NCBI GenBank assembly: GCA_028685275.1
Contig: JAQUEG010000001.1
Location: 1-18,638, forward strand
Reading direction: 5' to 3'
Source: Bacilli bacterium
GTDB taxonomy: Bacteria > Bacillota_I > Bacilli_A > RF39 > UBA660
DNA length: 18,638 nucleotides
Shown here: positions 1 to 7,302 of the stretch, one piece after another
Position numbering within the stretch: the stretch's first letter is position 1
Layout: each line of letters opens with the position of its first letter
Notes under the pieces: generated by a model
Database searches by the model: none
What the model saw: the letters and a program-made list of their open reading frames with translations, nothing else
What the model was told of the DNA's origin: nothing
Program-made: the position numbers and the translations under genes

Positions 1-254
1 TTAGTATGGTTTTCATACGATACTTCATCTAAAGTATTTTAAGAAATACTTCTCTCAGTAGCCCACACAGCACCATTAAATGATAGTAATAAACTATCAG
101 TTGAGGCAATTTCTACATCAAATTTAGTTACATGAACAGTTCGCATCCCTACAAACCATGCATACGTTGATACAATTAACACTATTGCACTTAAAGTACA
201 AATAATCATTAGATTTTTCGCACTTCTGTTTTGCCATATTCGTTTATTTGGCAT
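1..254 (-). pseudogene. TasA/SipW-type surface protein paralogue, interrupted by in-frame stop, partial
   Basis: The reading frame starts with ATG at 254, preceded by a GAGGGAGAG ribosome site, and gives 71 residues. They comprise a basic N-terminus, one hydrophobic segment, then STYAWFVGMRTVHVT and FDVEIAST. These match residues 28-50 of the intact neighbour at 2328-3737. A TAA at 39-41 replaces the Lys70 codon (AAA) of the intact copy. After it the same frame continues as NTLDEVSYENHT against the neighbour's STLDDVSYEGHT and runs off the left edge. The simplest reading is a nonsense-mutated copy. A deliberately short 71-aa product, or a sequencing error, cannot be excluded. It has its own promoter, close to that of the intact paralogue. 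Confidence 0.72.
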
Positions 255-382
255 TATACATCGCTCTCCCTCTATTTTTCACCATTTTAATTAAAACCTA
301 AATTTTAATTCCCCCCGTTATGATACATAAAATAATAAAATAACTTCTAATATTTTTATACCCTTTACTATTAATCAAATTT

Positions 383-411
383 ATTGTAACATATATCGAC
401 AAAATATTCAA
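383..411 (-). promoter_or_regulatory. promoter of the interrupted surface-protein paralogue
   Basis: On the minus strand TTGAAT (406-411) is followed after 17 bases by TACAAT (383-388). A TG one base upstream of the -10 makes it an extended -10 promoter. The spacer and flanks, TTTGTCGATATATGTTAC, closely match the promoter region at 3815-3842 in front of the intact paralogue. The leader to the ATG at 254 would be about 120 nt. Region 255-440 holds no other gene. Confidence 0.6.
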
Positions 412-439
412 TATAATTTTAATAAATGATTTTCAAGTC

Positions 440-2080
440 TTATTTCTCTTTATTTTTCAAAGCATTAAATTTTTCAACTTGGGCCATAAACCAAATTTTT
501 TCTACTGTAGTTGCACTATTTTCAATTTCGCTTATTCTTAATAAAAATTTAATTTTTTCAATTAAAACATTTAATTCTTCTGAACTTAAAGTTTCTTCTG
601 TTACATTGATATTATCTAAACGATATCTATTCATAATTACTCTTGCTAAATTATTTTCTTCAAATACTGTTACACCCTTTATTATTACATTAGTAGGATT
701 CATAGCAAATAAATCAAATTCTTCACTATATTTAATCACTTCATCATAAGTAGTCACATCGAATACTTTTTTAATCGCTTTCTTCTTGAAATAATCATAA
801 CTGTAATATAAATGTAGTAATTCAGGAATCGTTAAAGAATTAGTTAAAATAGATAAAACTTTATCATTAAAACATTCTTGTTCATATTCTTTATATAATT
901 CATATAATTCTTTTGCTAATTTAATCGAGGTGCTTTTTAATTCTTTTATGGTATTGTTATTTTTAAACATAAAAAAACCTAAGCCATCACTAAATATTTT
1001 CTTATTTAATTTTTCTAATTTAGCTTCTTTATTATTTATTTTAGTTATAAGTTCTTTTAATCTTTTTAATACCGCTTCCCGTTTTAAATCTTTATCACTA
1101 TTTGGTATTTGTTTTTCATATTCGTTTTTAAAATCATTGAATAATGGCATAAACTTTAAAAAATTATTATATTCTTCTAAATTAATTAATAATTTTTCTA
1201 ATTTTTTATAAAAATTAGTCATCCTTTCTTTATCATCGAAATTTAATGAATCAATCATTAAACTACTATATGCCGTAGTCCTAAATTTACTTTCATCAAA
1301 GTAATTATTAATCTCAATTTCACCATTTTTGGCTAAATCAACAATATCACATATATCTTCTCGCTCAGAACGTCTTAATTTAATATATGCTTTTTTTAAT
1401 TTTTCTAAGCAGTCAGCATAATTATTTAATCTATTTTCTAACATTACTTTTTTTTGTAATTCATTAATATAATTATTAAATTCCTTTTCATATTTTTTAA
1501 TTAATTTTCGAAAATTTAATTCAATATGTTCAATAATTTCTGGATTAACCCAATAAATTTTTTCGAATATTTTAGCAACTTCCTCATAATTACTTTTTTT
1601 CTTGTATCTAACTTCCAAAAAAGAAGTCATATATTCTTTGACATAGCAAGTATATTCAAAATCATTACCAGTAAGTTTAATTCCAACTAATTCAAACTTG
1701 TCTAAAAAATTATTAATAATTTCGTTTAAACAATTAAAATTAAAATAATAATAATTACTTATTTGATATAATAAACTATCAAATCCCATTTTTTCATAAT
1801 AAGTATTGTCAGGGTTTAAAACAAAACGTACATGCTCTAAAGAATTAATTTGATTACTCAATTTTTCTGAATCATTATTCTTTTTTTTAATATTAAATGA
1901 CCTACTCTTCGTATCAAGATATTTTTTTACGCTTCCTTCATATTCATTATATTTATTAATCATATCTGTAATTTTTTCGTTGTATTTTTTTATATCTCTT
2001 TTTGTTTTAGTAGGCATAGTAGAAAGTAAAGTTTTTTTGGCCGTAATATCTTCTTCAATGAACTTTAAAAAGTTACTCAT
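440..2080 (-). CDS. 546-aa coiled-coil protein of unknown function
   Basis: I do not recognise this family. The product is lysine-, glutamate- and asparagine-rich, with no signal peptide or membrane segment, so it is probably cytoplasmic. Charged, heptad-like helical stretches lie at about residues 190-240, 285-325 and 330-400; the rest is mixed, including a more globular C-terminus from about 405. No catalytic motif is visible. Its ATG lies inside the stop region of the 47-aa ORF upstream (the ATGAGTAA junction), which implies translational coupling. It sits between two surface-protein paralogues, all on the minus strand, and ends about 30 bases before the promoter of the interrupted copy, with no terminator between. 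Its position in the putative mobile element suggests accessory cargo. A structural or regulatory partner of the surface proteins is possible but is inferred from position only. Confidence 0.8.
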   Translation of the reverse strand: MSNFLKFIEEDITAKKTLLSTMPTKTKRDIKKYNEKITDMINKYNEYEGSVKKYLDTKSRSFNIKKKNNDSEKLSNQINSLEHVRFVLNPDNTYYEKMGFDSLLYQISNYYYFNFNCLNEIINNFLDKFELVGIKLTGNDFEYTCYVKEYMTSFLEVRYKKKSNYEEVAKIFEKIYWVNPEIIEHIELNFRKLIKKYEKEFNNYINELQKKVMLENRLNNYADCLEKLKKAYIKLRRSEREDICDIVDLAKNGEIEINNYFDESKFRTTAYSSLMIDSLNFDDKERMTNFYKKLEKLLINLEEYNNFLKFMPLFNDFKNEYEKQIPNSDKDLKREAVLKRLKELITKINNKEAKLEKLNKKIFSDGLGFFMFKNNNTIKELKSTSIKLAKELYELYKEYEQECFNDKVLSILTNSLTIPELLHLYYSYDYFKKKAIKKVFDVTTYDEVIKYSEEFDLFAMNPTNVIIKGVTVFEENNLARVIMNRYRLDNINVTEETLSSEELNVLIEKIKFLLRISEIENSATTVEKIWFMAQVEKFNALKNKEK

Positions 2081-2216
2081 TTTGTGCCACCTTCTCCTCT
2101 ACTATTTTCTTTTCTTCTAAAAAGTTTAAGAAATTAATTATTTCCTCATAAACTTTAATTAACTCGCTTAAACTAAGTGTTGACATATCAAAATTTACTT
2201 TTTGTTCTTTAGTCAT
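2073..2216 (-). CDS. 47-aa small protein, coupled to the 546-aa gene
   Basis: This short frame starts with ATG at 2216, after AAAAGGGTGG (a Shine-Dalgarno-like stretch), and ends with TAA at 2073-2075. The stop overlaps the ATG of the next gene by 8 bases. The product begins MTKEQKVNFDMS and then forms one amphipathic, leucine- and glutamate-rich helix ending in a charged tail. The tight overlap and good ribosome site are the main reasons to call it a gene. Its function is unknown; it may be a small partner of the 546-aa protein. Confidence 0.6.
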   Translation of the reverse strand: MTKEQKVNFDMSTLSLSELIKVYEEIINFLNFLEEKKIVEEKVAQNE

Positions 2217-2237
2217 AATACCACCCTTTTTTCTTTT

Positions 2238-2273
2238 TATAAAAGAGTAACCAACCTTGATTACTCTTTTATA
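2238..2273. terminator. perfect 13-bp hairpin between surface gene and small ORF
   Basis: TATAAAAGAGTAA (2238-2250) and TTACTCTTTTATA (2261-2273) are perfect inverted arms around a 10-base loop. It lies downstream of the surface-protein gene and just upstream of the 47-aa ORF. The T-rich tail (TTTTTAT) follows on the plus strand; on the minus strand the stem is followed by AAAAAG. It therefore looks like a terminator for plus-strand transcription, or a hairpin that ends or attenuates minus-strand transcripts without a classical U-tract. Confidence 0.5.
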
Positions 2274-2327
2274 TTTTTATAATCATTACTAACATAACCA
2301 CTGGCTAGTATGTTTAATTTAAATTAA

Positions 2328-3737
2328 TTATTCACGAACAATTACTGTTCTAGTTCTAATAGTTTCATTTTCTGCTGCATCTTTAATAGTATAAGTTACA
2401 TAATATACACCAGGAGTTGCAGTATTTACTTCACTAGTATCAATAATAATATTTTCTGTTATGTCACCATCGCGATCATCTTCAGCAGTAACACCAGGAT
2501 CTTCATATTCTTCACCTTGCGTAATTTCTAATGGATTATCACCTAATATCGAAATCACTGGTGGTGTGAAATCTGGACCTTCATAATCAATATCATCGCC
2601 AGTAAATCTTTCTTTAGTGAATCCAAAACTAACTGAAATTTTTTTACCAATTGACGCTAAATCATAGTTATCAATATCTTGACCTTCAATAAATATATAT
2701 ATTCTTACTTTAGTAATACTATTTGGTGCTAAAGTCATAAATTGTGGACGACTTGTACCTTCTTGTATTTTCATTGTATCAGTAAAATATGGATATGCAT
2801 ATAAGTAATCACTACTGCCTGTATATGTATTATAATCAGTACCATCATAAATATCCACATTATTTGATGAATTTATTTTGGTTTTCACCGCATATGTATT
2901 ATAAGCAGTACCATCAACAACTGGATTACAAGAACCCGCATAAGATGATGGATTAGTAACAACCGAACCAGTTCTTTTCTTACAAGAAACATTATACCAA
3001 CTAATGGCATTCGCCACATGAGCTGTATCGTTTGGTTCCCATATTTGAGCAGTTCGACAAATACCAGTTACATCATCATCTGTTGTACATGTAATACCAG
3101 TAATTTTAGCTGTTTCTTTTGAAGTTCCAATAATACGACCAACTTGGCCAAACGCAACTCGGACTGAATTTTCAATACCAGTATCAGCAACACCATCTGC
3201 TGCCACTATTACTTCCGAATCAACTGTTAAATAAATAGCTTCTTCATCAGCCTCATTTAATTCTTTAATATATTGACTACCAGTAATATTTCTAATAAAC
3301 AAATCAAAAACAACATACCCATCTTGTTCAAGTTGACCAGGAGTATAGTTATCAACACGACTAGTCATCAAACGATAACCACCAGGAGTAGGTGTGAAAC
3401 TAGCCTTTTCATATAATACCATTCGTGAAGAAGTAGCATCCATAATTCCAATTGATGACATTGGTATTAAACCATCGCCACCCCAACTATTAGTGTGCCC
3501 TTCATATGATACATCATCTAAAGTTGATTTTGAAATACTCACTTCATAACTCCATCTTTCCCCATCAAGTGATAATAACAAACTTTCAGTTGATGCTATT
3601 TCTACATCAAAACTAGTTACATGAACAGTTCGCATTCCCACAAACCATGCATATGTTGAAACTACTAATATTACAGCACTTAAAGAACTAACAAAAACAA
3701 GATTTCTAATTCTTCTTACATGCCTTTTTTTTGCCAT
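2328..3737 (-). CDS. cell-surface protein with TasA/SipW-type N-terminus and C-terminal Ig-like domain
   Basis: This is a predicted exported protein of 469 aa. A basic start (MAKKRHVRRIRN) and hydrophobic segment (about 13-33) lead into STYAWFVGMRTV, the style of SipW-dependent TasA/camelysin-like precursors. A beta-rich body follows; YVVFDLFIRN (141-150) and VRIYIFIEGQDID (344-356) resemble conserved strands of that group. Cysteines 217, 227, 252 and 270 lie in a variable loop and could form disulfides. From about 393, TPPVISILGD..DPGVTAEDDRDGDIT..TPGVYYVTYTIKDAAEN is a typical bacterial Ig-like (DUF5011-type) domain. There is no LPxTG motif or C-terminal membrane anchor, so it may stay anchored by the N-terminal segment or be assembled extracellularly. 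The start is supported by AAAGGGAG upstream. A truncated paralogue lies at 1-254. Fibre or adhesion function is inferred. Confidence 0.82.
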   Translation of the reverse strand: MAKKRHVRRIRNLVFVSSLSAVILVVSTYAWFVGMRTVHVTSFDVEIASTESLLLSLDGERWSYEVSISKSTLDDVSYEGHTNSWGGDGLIPMSSIGIMDATSSRMVLYEKASFTPTPGGYRLMTSRVDNYTPGQLEQDGYVVFDLFIRNITGSQYIKELNEADEEAIYLTVDSEVIVAADGVADTGIENSVRVAFGQVGRIIGTSKETAKITGITCTTDDDVTGICRTAQIWEPNDTAHVANAISWYNVSCKKRTGSVVTNPSSYAGSCNPVVDGTAYNTYAVKTKINSSNNVDIYDGTDYNTYTGSSDYLYAYPYFTDTMKIQEGTSRPQFMTLAPNSITKVRIYIFIEGQDIDNYDLASIGKKISVSFGFTKERFTGDDIDYEGPDFTPPVISILGDNPLEITQGEEYEDPGVTAEDDRDGDITENIIIDTSEVNTATPGVYYVTYTIKDAAENETIRTRTVIVRE

Positions 3738-3814
3738 AAATACATCGCTCCCTTTACTTTTTAAAAATAATTTTTATTAAGATATCCTCGTTACCTTATA
3801 TTATATATAATTTT

Positions 3815-3842
3815 ATTTTAACATAAATCGACAAATTGTCAA
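3815..3842 (-). promoter_or_regulatory. promoter of the surface-protein gene, with overlapping palindrome
   Basis: On the minus strand TTGACA (3837-3842) is followed after 16 bases by TAAAAT (3815-3820), with TG one base upstream of the -10. TTGACAATTTGTCGA (3828-3842) is a 15-bp near-palindrome with one mismatch and covers the -35 box, so it could be an operator. The block TTTGTCGAT.TATGTTA.AAT is shared with the promoter at 383-411. It begins 17 bases after the recombinase stop codon, so the surface gene need not depend on recombinase transcription. Confidence 0.65.
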
Positions 3843-3859
3843 TAATATTGCCATTTTTT

Positions 3860-5281
3860 TTAATTATTAAATTTTATCTTCATAATTATAACTTCCTGCG
3901 CTTCTTTTTTTGCCTCGATAACCTTTATAAATCTTTCTAAAAATATTTTCTTTTCCATATTATTTAAGTAATCCCAATTTAATTTAATATCAATAATTTT
4001 TTCTTTTATTTTAGCCATTGGTAATAATAATAAATTATTACTTTGTAATTCATTATTAAAAGTTAATAATTTATTTTCTAAACTATCAATTAAAACTTTA
4101 TAATCAGTAAGAGATATCCTTCCTTCTAAAAATAAATTTCGTATTTCACTTTTTTTATTTTTTATTTTATTAATTTTACGTTTTATTTTTAAATTATTTT
4201 TTTTAGGGTCATCAGTAATAAAAATAGAATCATCTAATAATAATTTTGGTAATTGACTTAAATAATTAACAAAAGTTTTTTCAAGCTTTGCATGTGAAAA
4301 ACCAGGAGCTGTACAAATATTATTGTTTCGTCCATTACAAATATAAGTTATATATGTTTTTCCATTTTTAATTTGTTGTTTAGCATGCATTTTACTACCG
4401 CAATTACCACATTTCAAAACATGAAAATAATAAGTATTTTCACTAGAATACCGTTTCGTATTAAAATTGGATCTGTTATTCAATAGTTTTTGTACATTAT
4501 CATATTTTCTTTTTTCGATTATTGGTAAATGTTTAGTTCCATCTGCTAAAAAGGTTTTATGTTTTCGCCTAACACCATATCTAACTTTACCAACATATAA
4601 AGGATTAGTTAAAATGGATTTGATCGTAGAGGGTGCCCATTTGCCCCCTCTTTTCGTTGGTACTTTTTCCATATTAAATAATTTACTAATTTTTAACATT
4701 GAATAATTAGCTAAAAATAAATTATAAATGCGATTAACTAATTTAGCTTCTTCCTGGTTTATTTCTAGTTTACCTTCACCAATTATATAATTATAACCGT
4801 ATACCCCATTAGTATTAGTATAATTTCCTTCTTTAGTTTTTTGTTCATAACCAAAACTAATTCTTTCCGCTAAGTTTTCTCTTTCAAACTCCGCAAAAGT
4901 ACCAAGAATTTTAACAAACATTCTTCCTACCGCATTACTTGTATCTAATTTTTCGGTATGAGAGTTTAATGAACAATCATAAATTTCTAATAAATTAATT
5001 AATTCCATTAAATTATATAATGACCTAGTTAAACGATCTAATTTATATACTAAAACATTTTTTATTTTACCAATTTTAATATCATTCAACATCCTATTTA
5101 TTTCTGGTCGATCTTTAATGTTCTTACCGCTAATGCCGTCATCAATATAATAATCAAAAATATCCCAATCATTTAACTCTGCATACTTAGTTAGTTTTTC
5201 CTTTTGCGCATTAAGAGAAAAACCTTCATTAACTTGCTCTTCGGTCGAAACACGAATATATATACCAGTTAATAATAACAT
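3860..5281 (-). CDS. large serine recombinase (site-specific integrase)
   Basis: The 473-aa product catalyses DNA cutting and strand exchange through a covalent phosphoserine link. The resolvase domain occupies about 1-145: GIYIRVSTEEQ supplies catalytic Ser12 with Arg10, and YKLDRLTRS (79-87) carries the conserved Asp and Arg residues. The Recombinase domain (about 155-265) contains NGVYGYNY and WAPSTIKSILTNPLYVGK. A zinc ribbon uses Cys291, Cys294, Cys315 and Cys323, and a lysine-rich coiled coil spans about 360-415. Length and domain order are normal for phage, ICE and IME integrases, so it looks intact. The start has GGAG five bases before the ATG, overlapping the stop of a 29-codon ORF. 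The gene lies directly beside a dacF gene cut in mid-frame, as expected for an integrase at the end of its element. A DNA-inversion role near the surface genes is a less likely alternative. Confidence 0.93.
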   Translation of the reverse strand: MLLLTGIYIRVSTEEQVNEGFSLNAQKEKLTKYAELNDWDIFDYYIDDGISGKNIKDRPEINRMLNDIKIGKIKNVLVYKLDRLTRSLYNLMELINLLEIYDCSLNSHTEKLDTSNAVGRMFVKILGTFAEFERENLAERISFGYEQKTKEGNYTNTNGVYGYNYIIGEGKLEINQEEAKLVNRIYNLFLANYSMLKISKLFNMEKVPTKRGGKWAPSTIKSILTNPLYVGKVRYGVRRKHKTFLADGTKHLPIIEKRKYDNVQKLLNNRSNFNTKRYSSENTYYFHVLKCGNCGSKMHAKQQIKNGKTYITYICNGRNNNICTAPGFSHAKLEKTFVNYLSQLPKLLLDDSIFITDDPKKNNLKIKRKINKIKNKKSEIRNLFLEGRISLTDYKVLIDSLENKLLTFNNELQSNNLLLLPMAKIKEKIIDIKLNWDYLNNMEKKIFLERFIKVIEAKKEAQEVIIMKIKFNN

Positions 5282-5289
5282 TTTTACTC

Positions 5290-5379
5290 CTACTTCGTTT
5301 TATCTTCTAGCATTTTTGGAATACTAGTAGTTAAAAAAAAACGCATGATTTCCATTTGCAATTCTTTATTTATTAACAT
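5290..5379 (-). CDS. 29-aa leader ORF before the recombinase, possible SHOCT-like remnant
   Basis: The ATG at 5379 opens a 29-residue frame ending in TAG at 5290-5292; its stop is part of the ribosome site of the recombinase gene. It overlaps the end of the truncated dacF frame by 14 bases. The sequence NKELQMEIMRFFLTTSIPKMLEDK resembles, from memory, the start of the small SHOCT-type proteins often encoded beside Bacillota serine recombinases, which are longer (about 55-90 aa). Its own ribosome site is poor (GGGGAT about 11 bases upstream). It may be a real small protein, a coupling leader or a decayed gene. Confidence 0.4.
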   Translation of the reverse strand: MLINKELQMEIMRFFLTTSIPKMLEDKTK

Positions 5380-6064
5380 ATATATTCTTATCCCCACTTT
5401 CTAAAAATTTATAGTAATATAAACATACAATTTTATTAGTATTAACTAGCCAAAATTTATCATCAGTATTTTCTCTTAAATAAGTTTCATATATTGACGT
5501 ATATTTTAATACATCCTCATGTTTGACTAATTCACGAGCCATAACTGCCATATCATAAGCAGAAGAATAATGATTAGCAGCATCTAAACCGCTTGCATTC
5601 TTAAAATTAGTATTTTTTAAACCTAGTTCCTTTGCTCTTTTATTCATTAACTCCACAAAATGATCTTCACTTCCCCCAATTCTTTCCGCTAAAGCAACAG
5701 TAGCATCATTACCAGAAGCAATTGCTACTCCTTTAAACAAATCTTCGACACTCATTACTTCTCCTGCCTCTAAATAAATTTGACTACCTCCCATACTAGA
5801 AGCATGCGTTGAAATTTTAATTAATTCATTCCATTTTAAATTACCGTTTTCAATTGCTTCAATATATAAAAGCATACTCATGATTTTAGTCATTGACGCA
5901 GGAGCATGTTTACTATGAATATCTTTAGAATAAAGAATAGTCCCCGTACTAGCTTCCATTAATAAAGCACTTTTCGCCTTTGGTGCTAGTTCTAATGTCT
6001 CAGCTTTAACATAAAATATAAACACCATAAAACAAAATAATAATATTAATATTTTTTTCATCAT
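5366..6064 (-). pseudogene. dacF: D-alanyl-D-alanine carboxypeptidase (DacF/PBP5 type), 3'-truncated at element junction
   Basis: This penicillin-binding peptidase family (S11) trims the terminal D-Ala from peptidoglycan stem peptides outside the membrane. A signal peptide (about 1-21) leads into the catalytic domain. The SxxK motif is SMTK (57-60), and the SxN motif is SGN (117-119). Up to DDKFWLVNTNKIV (residue 213) the sequence follows the family; normally VRFY..VDGLKTG comes next. Here it changes to CLYYYKFLESGDKNIYVNK and stops at 232, so the KTG active-site motif and C-terminal domain are absent. No KTG coding sequence was found in the next 160 bases. The 3' part was probably displaced by the element carrying the adjacent serine recombinase. 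Of two tandem ATGs, the second (6061) is better spaced from GAGGTG. The protein should lack peptidase activity. Confidence 0.85.
5415..5445. other. candidate attachment-site junction inside dacF
   Basis: The dacF reading frame keeps family homology down to the codons for NTNKIV (about 5426-5443 on the minus strand) and then loses it. The recombinase gene begins about 145 bases further on. This is where a serine-integrase crossover is expected. The other half-site, with the remaining dacF coding sequence, should lie beyond the left edge. The exact core cannot be set from one junction. Confidence 0.5.
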
Positions 6065-6114
6065 AACACCTCTATTTAAAACTATGTTTAAATAAGTATA
6101 TTAATTACACATTA

Positions 6115-6143
6115 TTGACACTAATAAAATAATGCAATATAAT
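6115..6143 (+). promoter_or_regulatory. consensus sigma-A promoter of vanY
   Basis: TTGACA (6115-6120) and TATAAT (6138-6143) are both perfect consensus boxes with the optimal 17-base spacer. They lie about 24 bases before the ATG at 6167. The region 6065-6157 is shared with the divergent dacF gene, whose own promoter I could not place with confidence. Confidence 0.85.
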
Positions 6144-6166
6144 TAATTATAATAGGAGTGAATATA

Positions 6167-7300
6167 ATGAACAAAAATTATAAATATTACATCTTAATAT
6201 TTGCTTTATCAGCATTATGTTTTTTCTTTATTTTTAAAGGAGTTTCCTTAATTACAAATAATAGTATTGAAAAACAATTAAAAGCTTTAAATTATAATAA
6301 ACAAACTATTGAGTTAATTATTGACTATGATTTAACTAATTATTTAATTGAAAATGATATTTATTCAAAAACTTTAGAAGTAGCATTATTAGAAGGGAAT
6401 TATATTGCTGATAATCTTACTGATTATATTTATTTTGAATATAAAAACTATGATAAATATATTGAACATTTAAATGGTTTAAAAGCAATTGGTTATCGCA
6501 ATGATGAAATTAATCATATTTTTGAACATTTAAATCAAAATGAAATAGATCAAATTATTGATCAAACAGGAATTATTCCTAATTTAACTAATTACATTAC
6601 TGATCAATATTTTGATATTAATAATCTAGAGCGATATATTCTTTATAAAAATGATAATACAAATTATAGTTATGAAAAGGTAATTAATTATGTTAATATG
6701 AATTTGGATTATAATTTCTATGAAAAGATAGAAAAAACAAAAAATCCAGATAGTAATATTGTTATTGTTAATAAATATTACTATCTAGATAAAGATTTTA
6801 TCCCGAAAAACTTACAATCATTTGGAACTAAATATGCAATTAATAATGATATTAAAGCTACTAAACCAGTAATTGATGCTTTTATTGCAATAGCTAATGA
6901 TGCTAAAAGTATTAATTTAACTATAAAAGTAGTATCAGGTTATCGTAGTTACGATTCACAAGAGGCTGTTTATAAACGATATGTCGATCGTGATGGCGAA
7001 GAAAAAGCTAATACTTATTCAGCCAAACCAGGTCATTCTGAACATCAAACTGGTTTAGCACTCGATATTTATAATACAGTATTATCATTTTCTAATTTTG
7101 AAAAAACCGTTGAATATGCTTGGGTAAAGAATAATGCTCATCGTTATGGTTTTATTGTTCGTTATCCGTTAAATAAAGAAGATATAACGGGGTATAAATA
7201 TGAACCTTGGCATATACGTTATGTTGGTGAAGAAATAGCTACTTATATTTATGAAAATAATATTACTTTTGATGAATATTATGCTAAATTTTTAAAGTAA
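6167..7300 (+). CDS. membrane-anchored D-Ala-D-Ala carboxypeptidase, VanY/M15B family
   Basis: This is a zinc peptidase that removes terminal D-Ala from peptidoglycan precursors or stems on the outer face of the membrane. One N-terminal membrane segment (about 8-25) is followed by an asparagine- and tyrosine-rich helical linker and then the VanY domain (about 215-375). Visible motifs are SGYRSYDSQ (257-265), SEHQTGLALD with zinc ligands His293 and Asp300, and EPWH with Glu346 and ligand His349. The start at 6167 is preferred over an upstream GTG at 6158, because AGGAG (6154-6158) is 8 bases before this ATG and the GTG begins within that site. The product is 377 aa. Because the neighbouring DacF is truncated, this enzyme could supply D,D-carboxypeptidase activity; that is inference. 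A terminator follows, and only two bases separate it from the convergent pdp gene. Confidence 0.92.
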   Translation: MNKNYKYYILIFALSALCFFFIFKGVSLITNNSIEKQLKALNYNKQTIELIIDYDLTNYLIENDIYSKTLEVALLEGNYIADNLTDYIYFEYKNYDKYIEHLNGLKAIGYRNDEINHIFEHLNQNEIDQIIDQTGIIPNLTNYITDQYFDINNLERYILYKNDNTNYSYEKVINYVNMNLDYNFYEKIEKTKNPDSNIVIVNKYYYLDKDFIPKNLQSFGTKYAINNDIKATKPVIDAFIAIANDAKSINLTIKVVSGYRSYDSQEAVYKRYVDRDGEEKANTYSAKPGHSEHQTGLALDIYNTVLSFSNFEKTVEYAWVKNNAHRYGFIVRYPLNKEDITGYKYEPWHIRYVGEEIATYIYENNITFDEYYAKFLK

Positions 7301-7302
7301 AA

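Larger units (their letters stand above)
1..5430. mobile_element. end of a putative serine-recombinase mobile element
   Basis: The recombinase lies at the edge of the segment, next to a host gene that is cut in frame. To its left are cargo-like genes: a surface protein, its interrupted copy, a 47-aa ORF and a coiled-coil protein. To its right are ordinary chromosomal genes. No phage structural, conjugation or replication genes are visible, so prophage, ICE and simple mobilisable element cannot be told apart. The left boundary is outside the window. Confidence 0.5.

Noticed and set aside
426..749. Open frame on the plus strand
   Set aside because: It is antisense to the 546-aa gene, lacks a ribosome site and has hydrophobic low-complexity content typical of complement shadows in AT-rich DNA. 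The same applies to plus-strand frames at 930-1211, 4467-4706, 7913-8098, 8183-8374 and 18223-18507.
2281..2327. Short palindromes around ACATAACCACTGGCTAGTATGT and AATTTAAATT
   Set aside because: The arms are short and imperfect, and such symmetry is common in AT-rich spacers; no supporting context.
3815..5281. Recombinase as a dedicated promoter-inversion switch for the surface gene
   Set aside because: No inverted repeats flanking an invertible segment were found around the surface-gene promoter, and the recombinase sits at a disrupted host gene, which fits an integrase better.
6061..6137. Promoter for dacF on the minus strand (TTGCAT about 17 bases before TAATGT)
   Set aside because: The -10 is poor, and the boxes overlap the very strong vanY promoter, so this is not distinguishable from chance.
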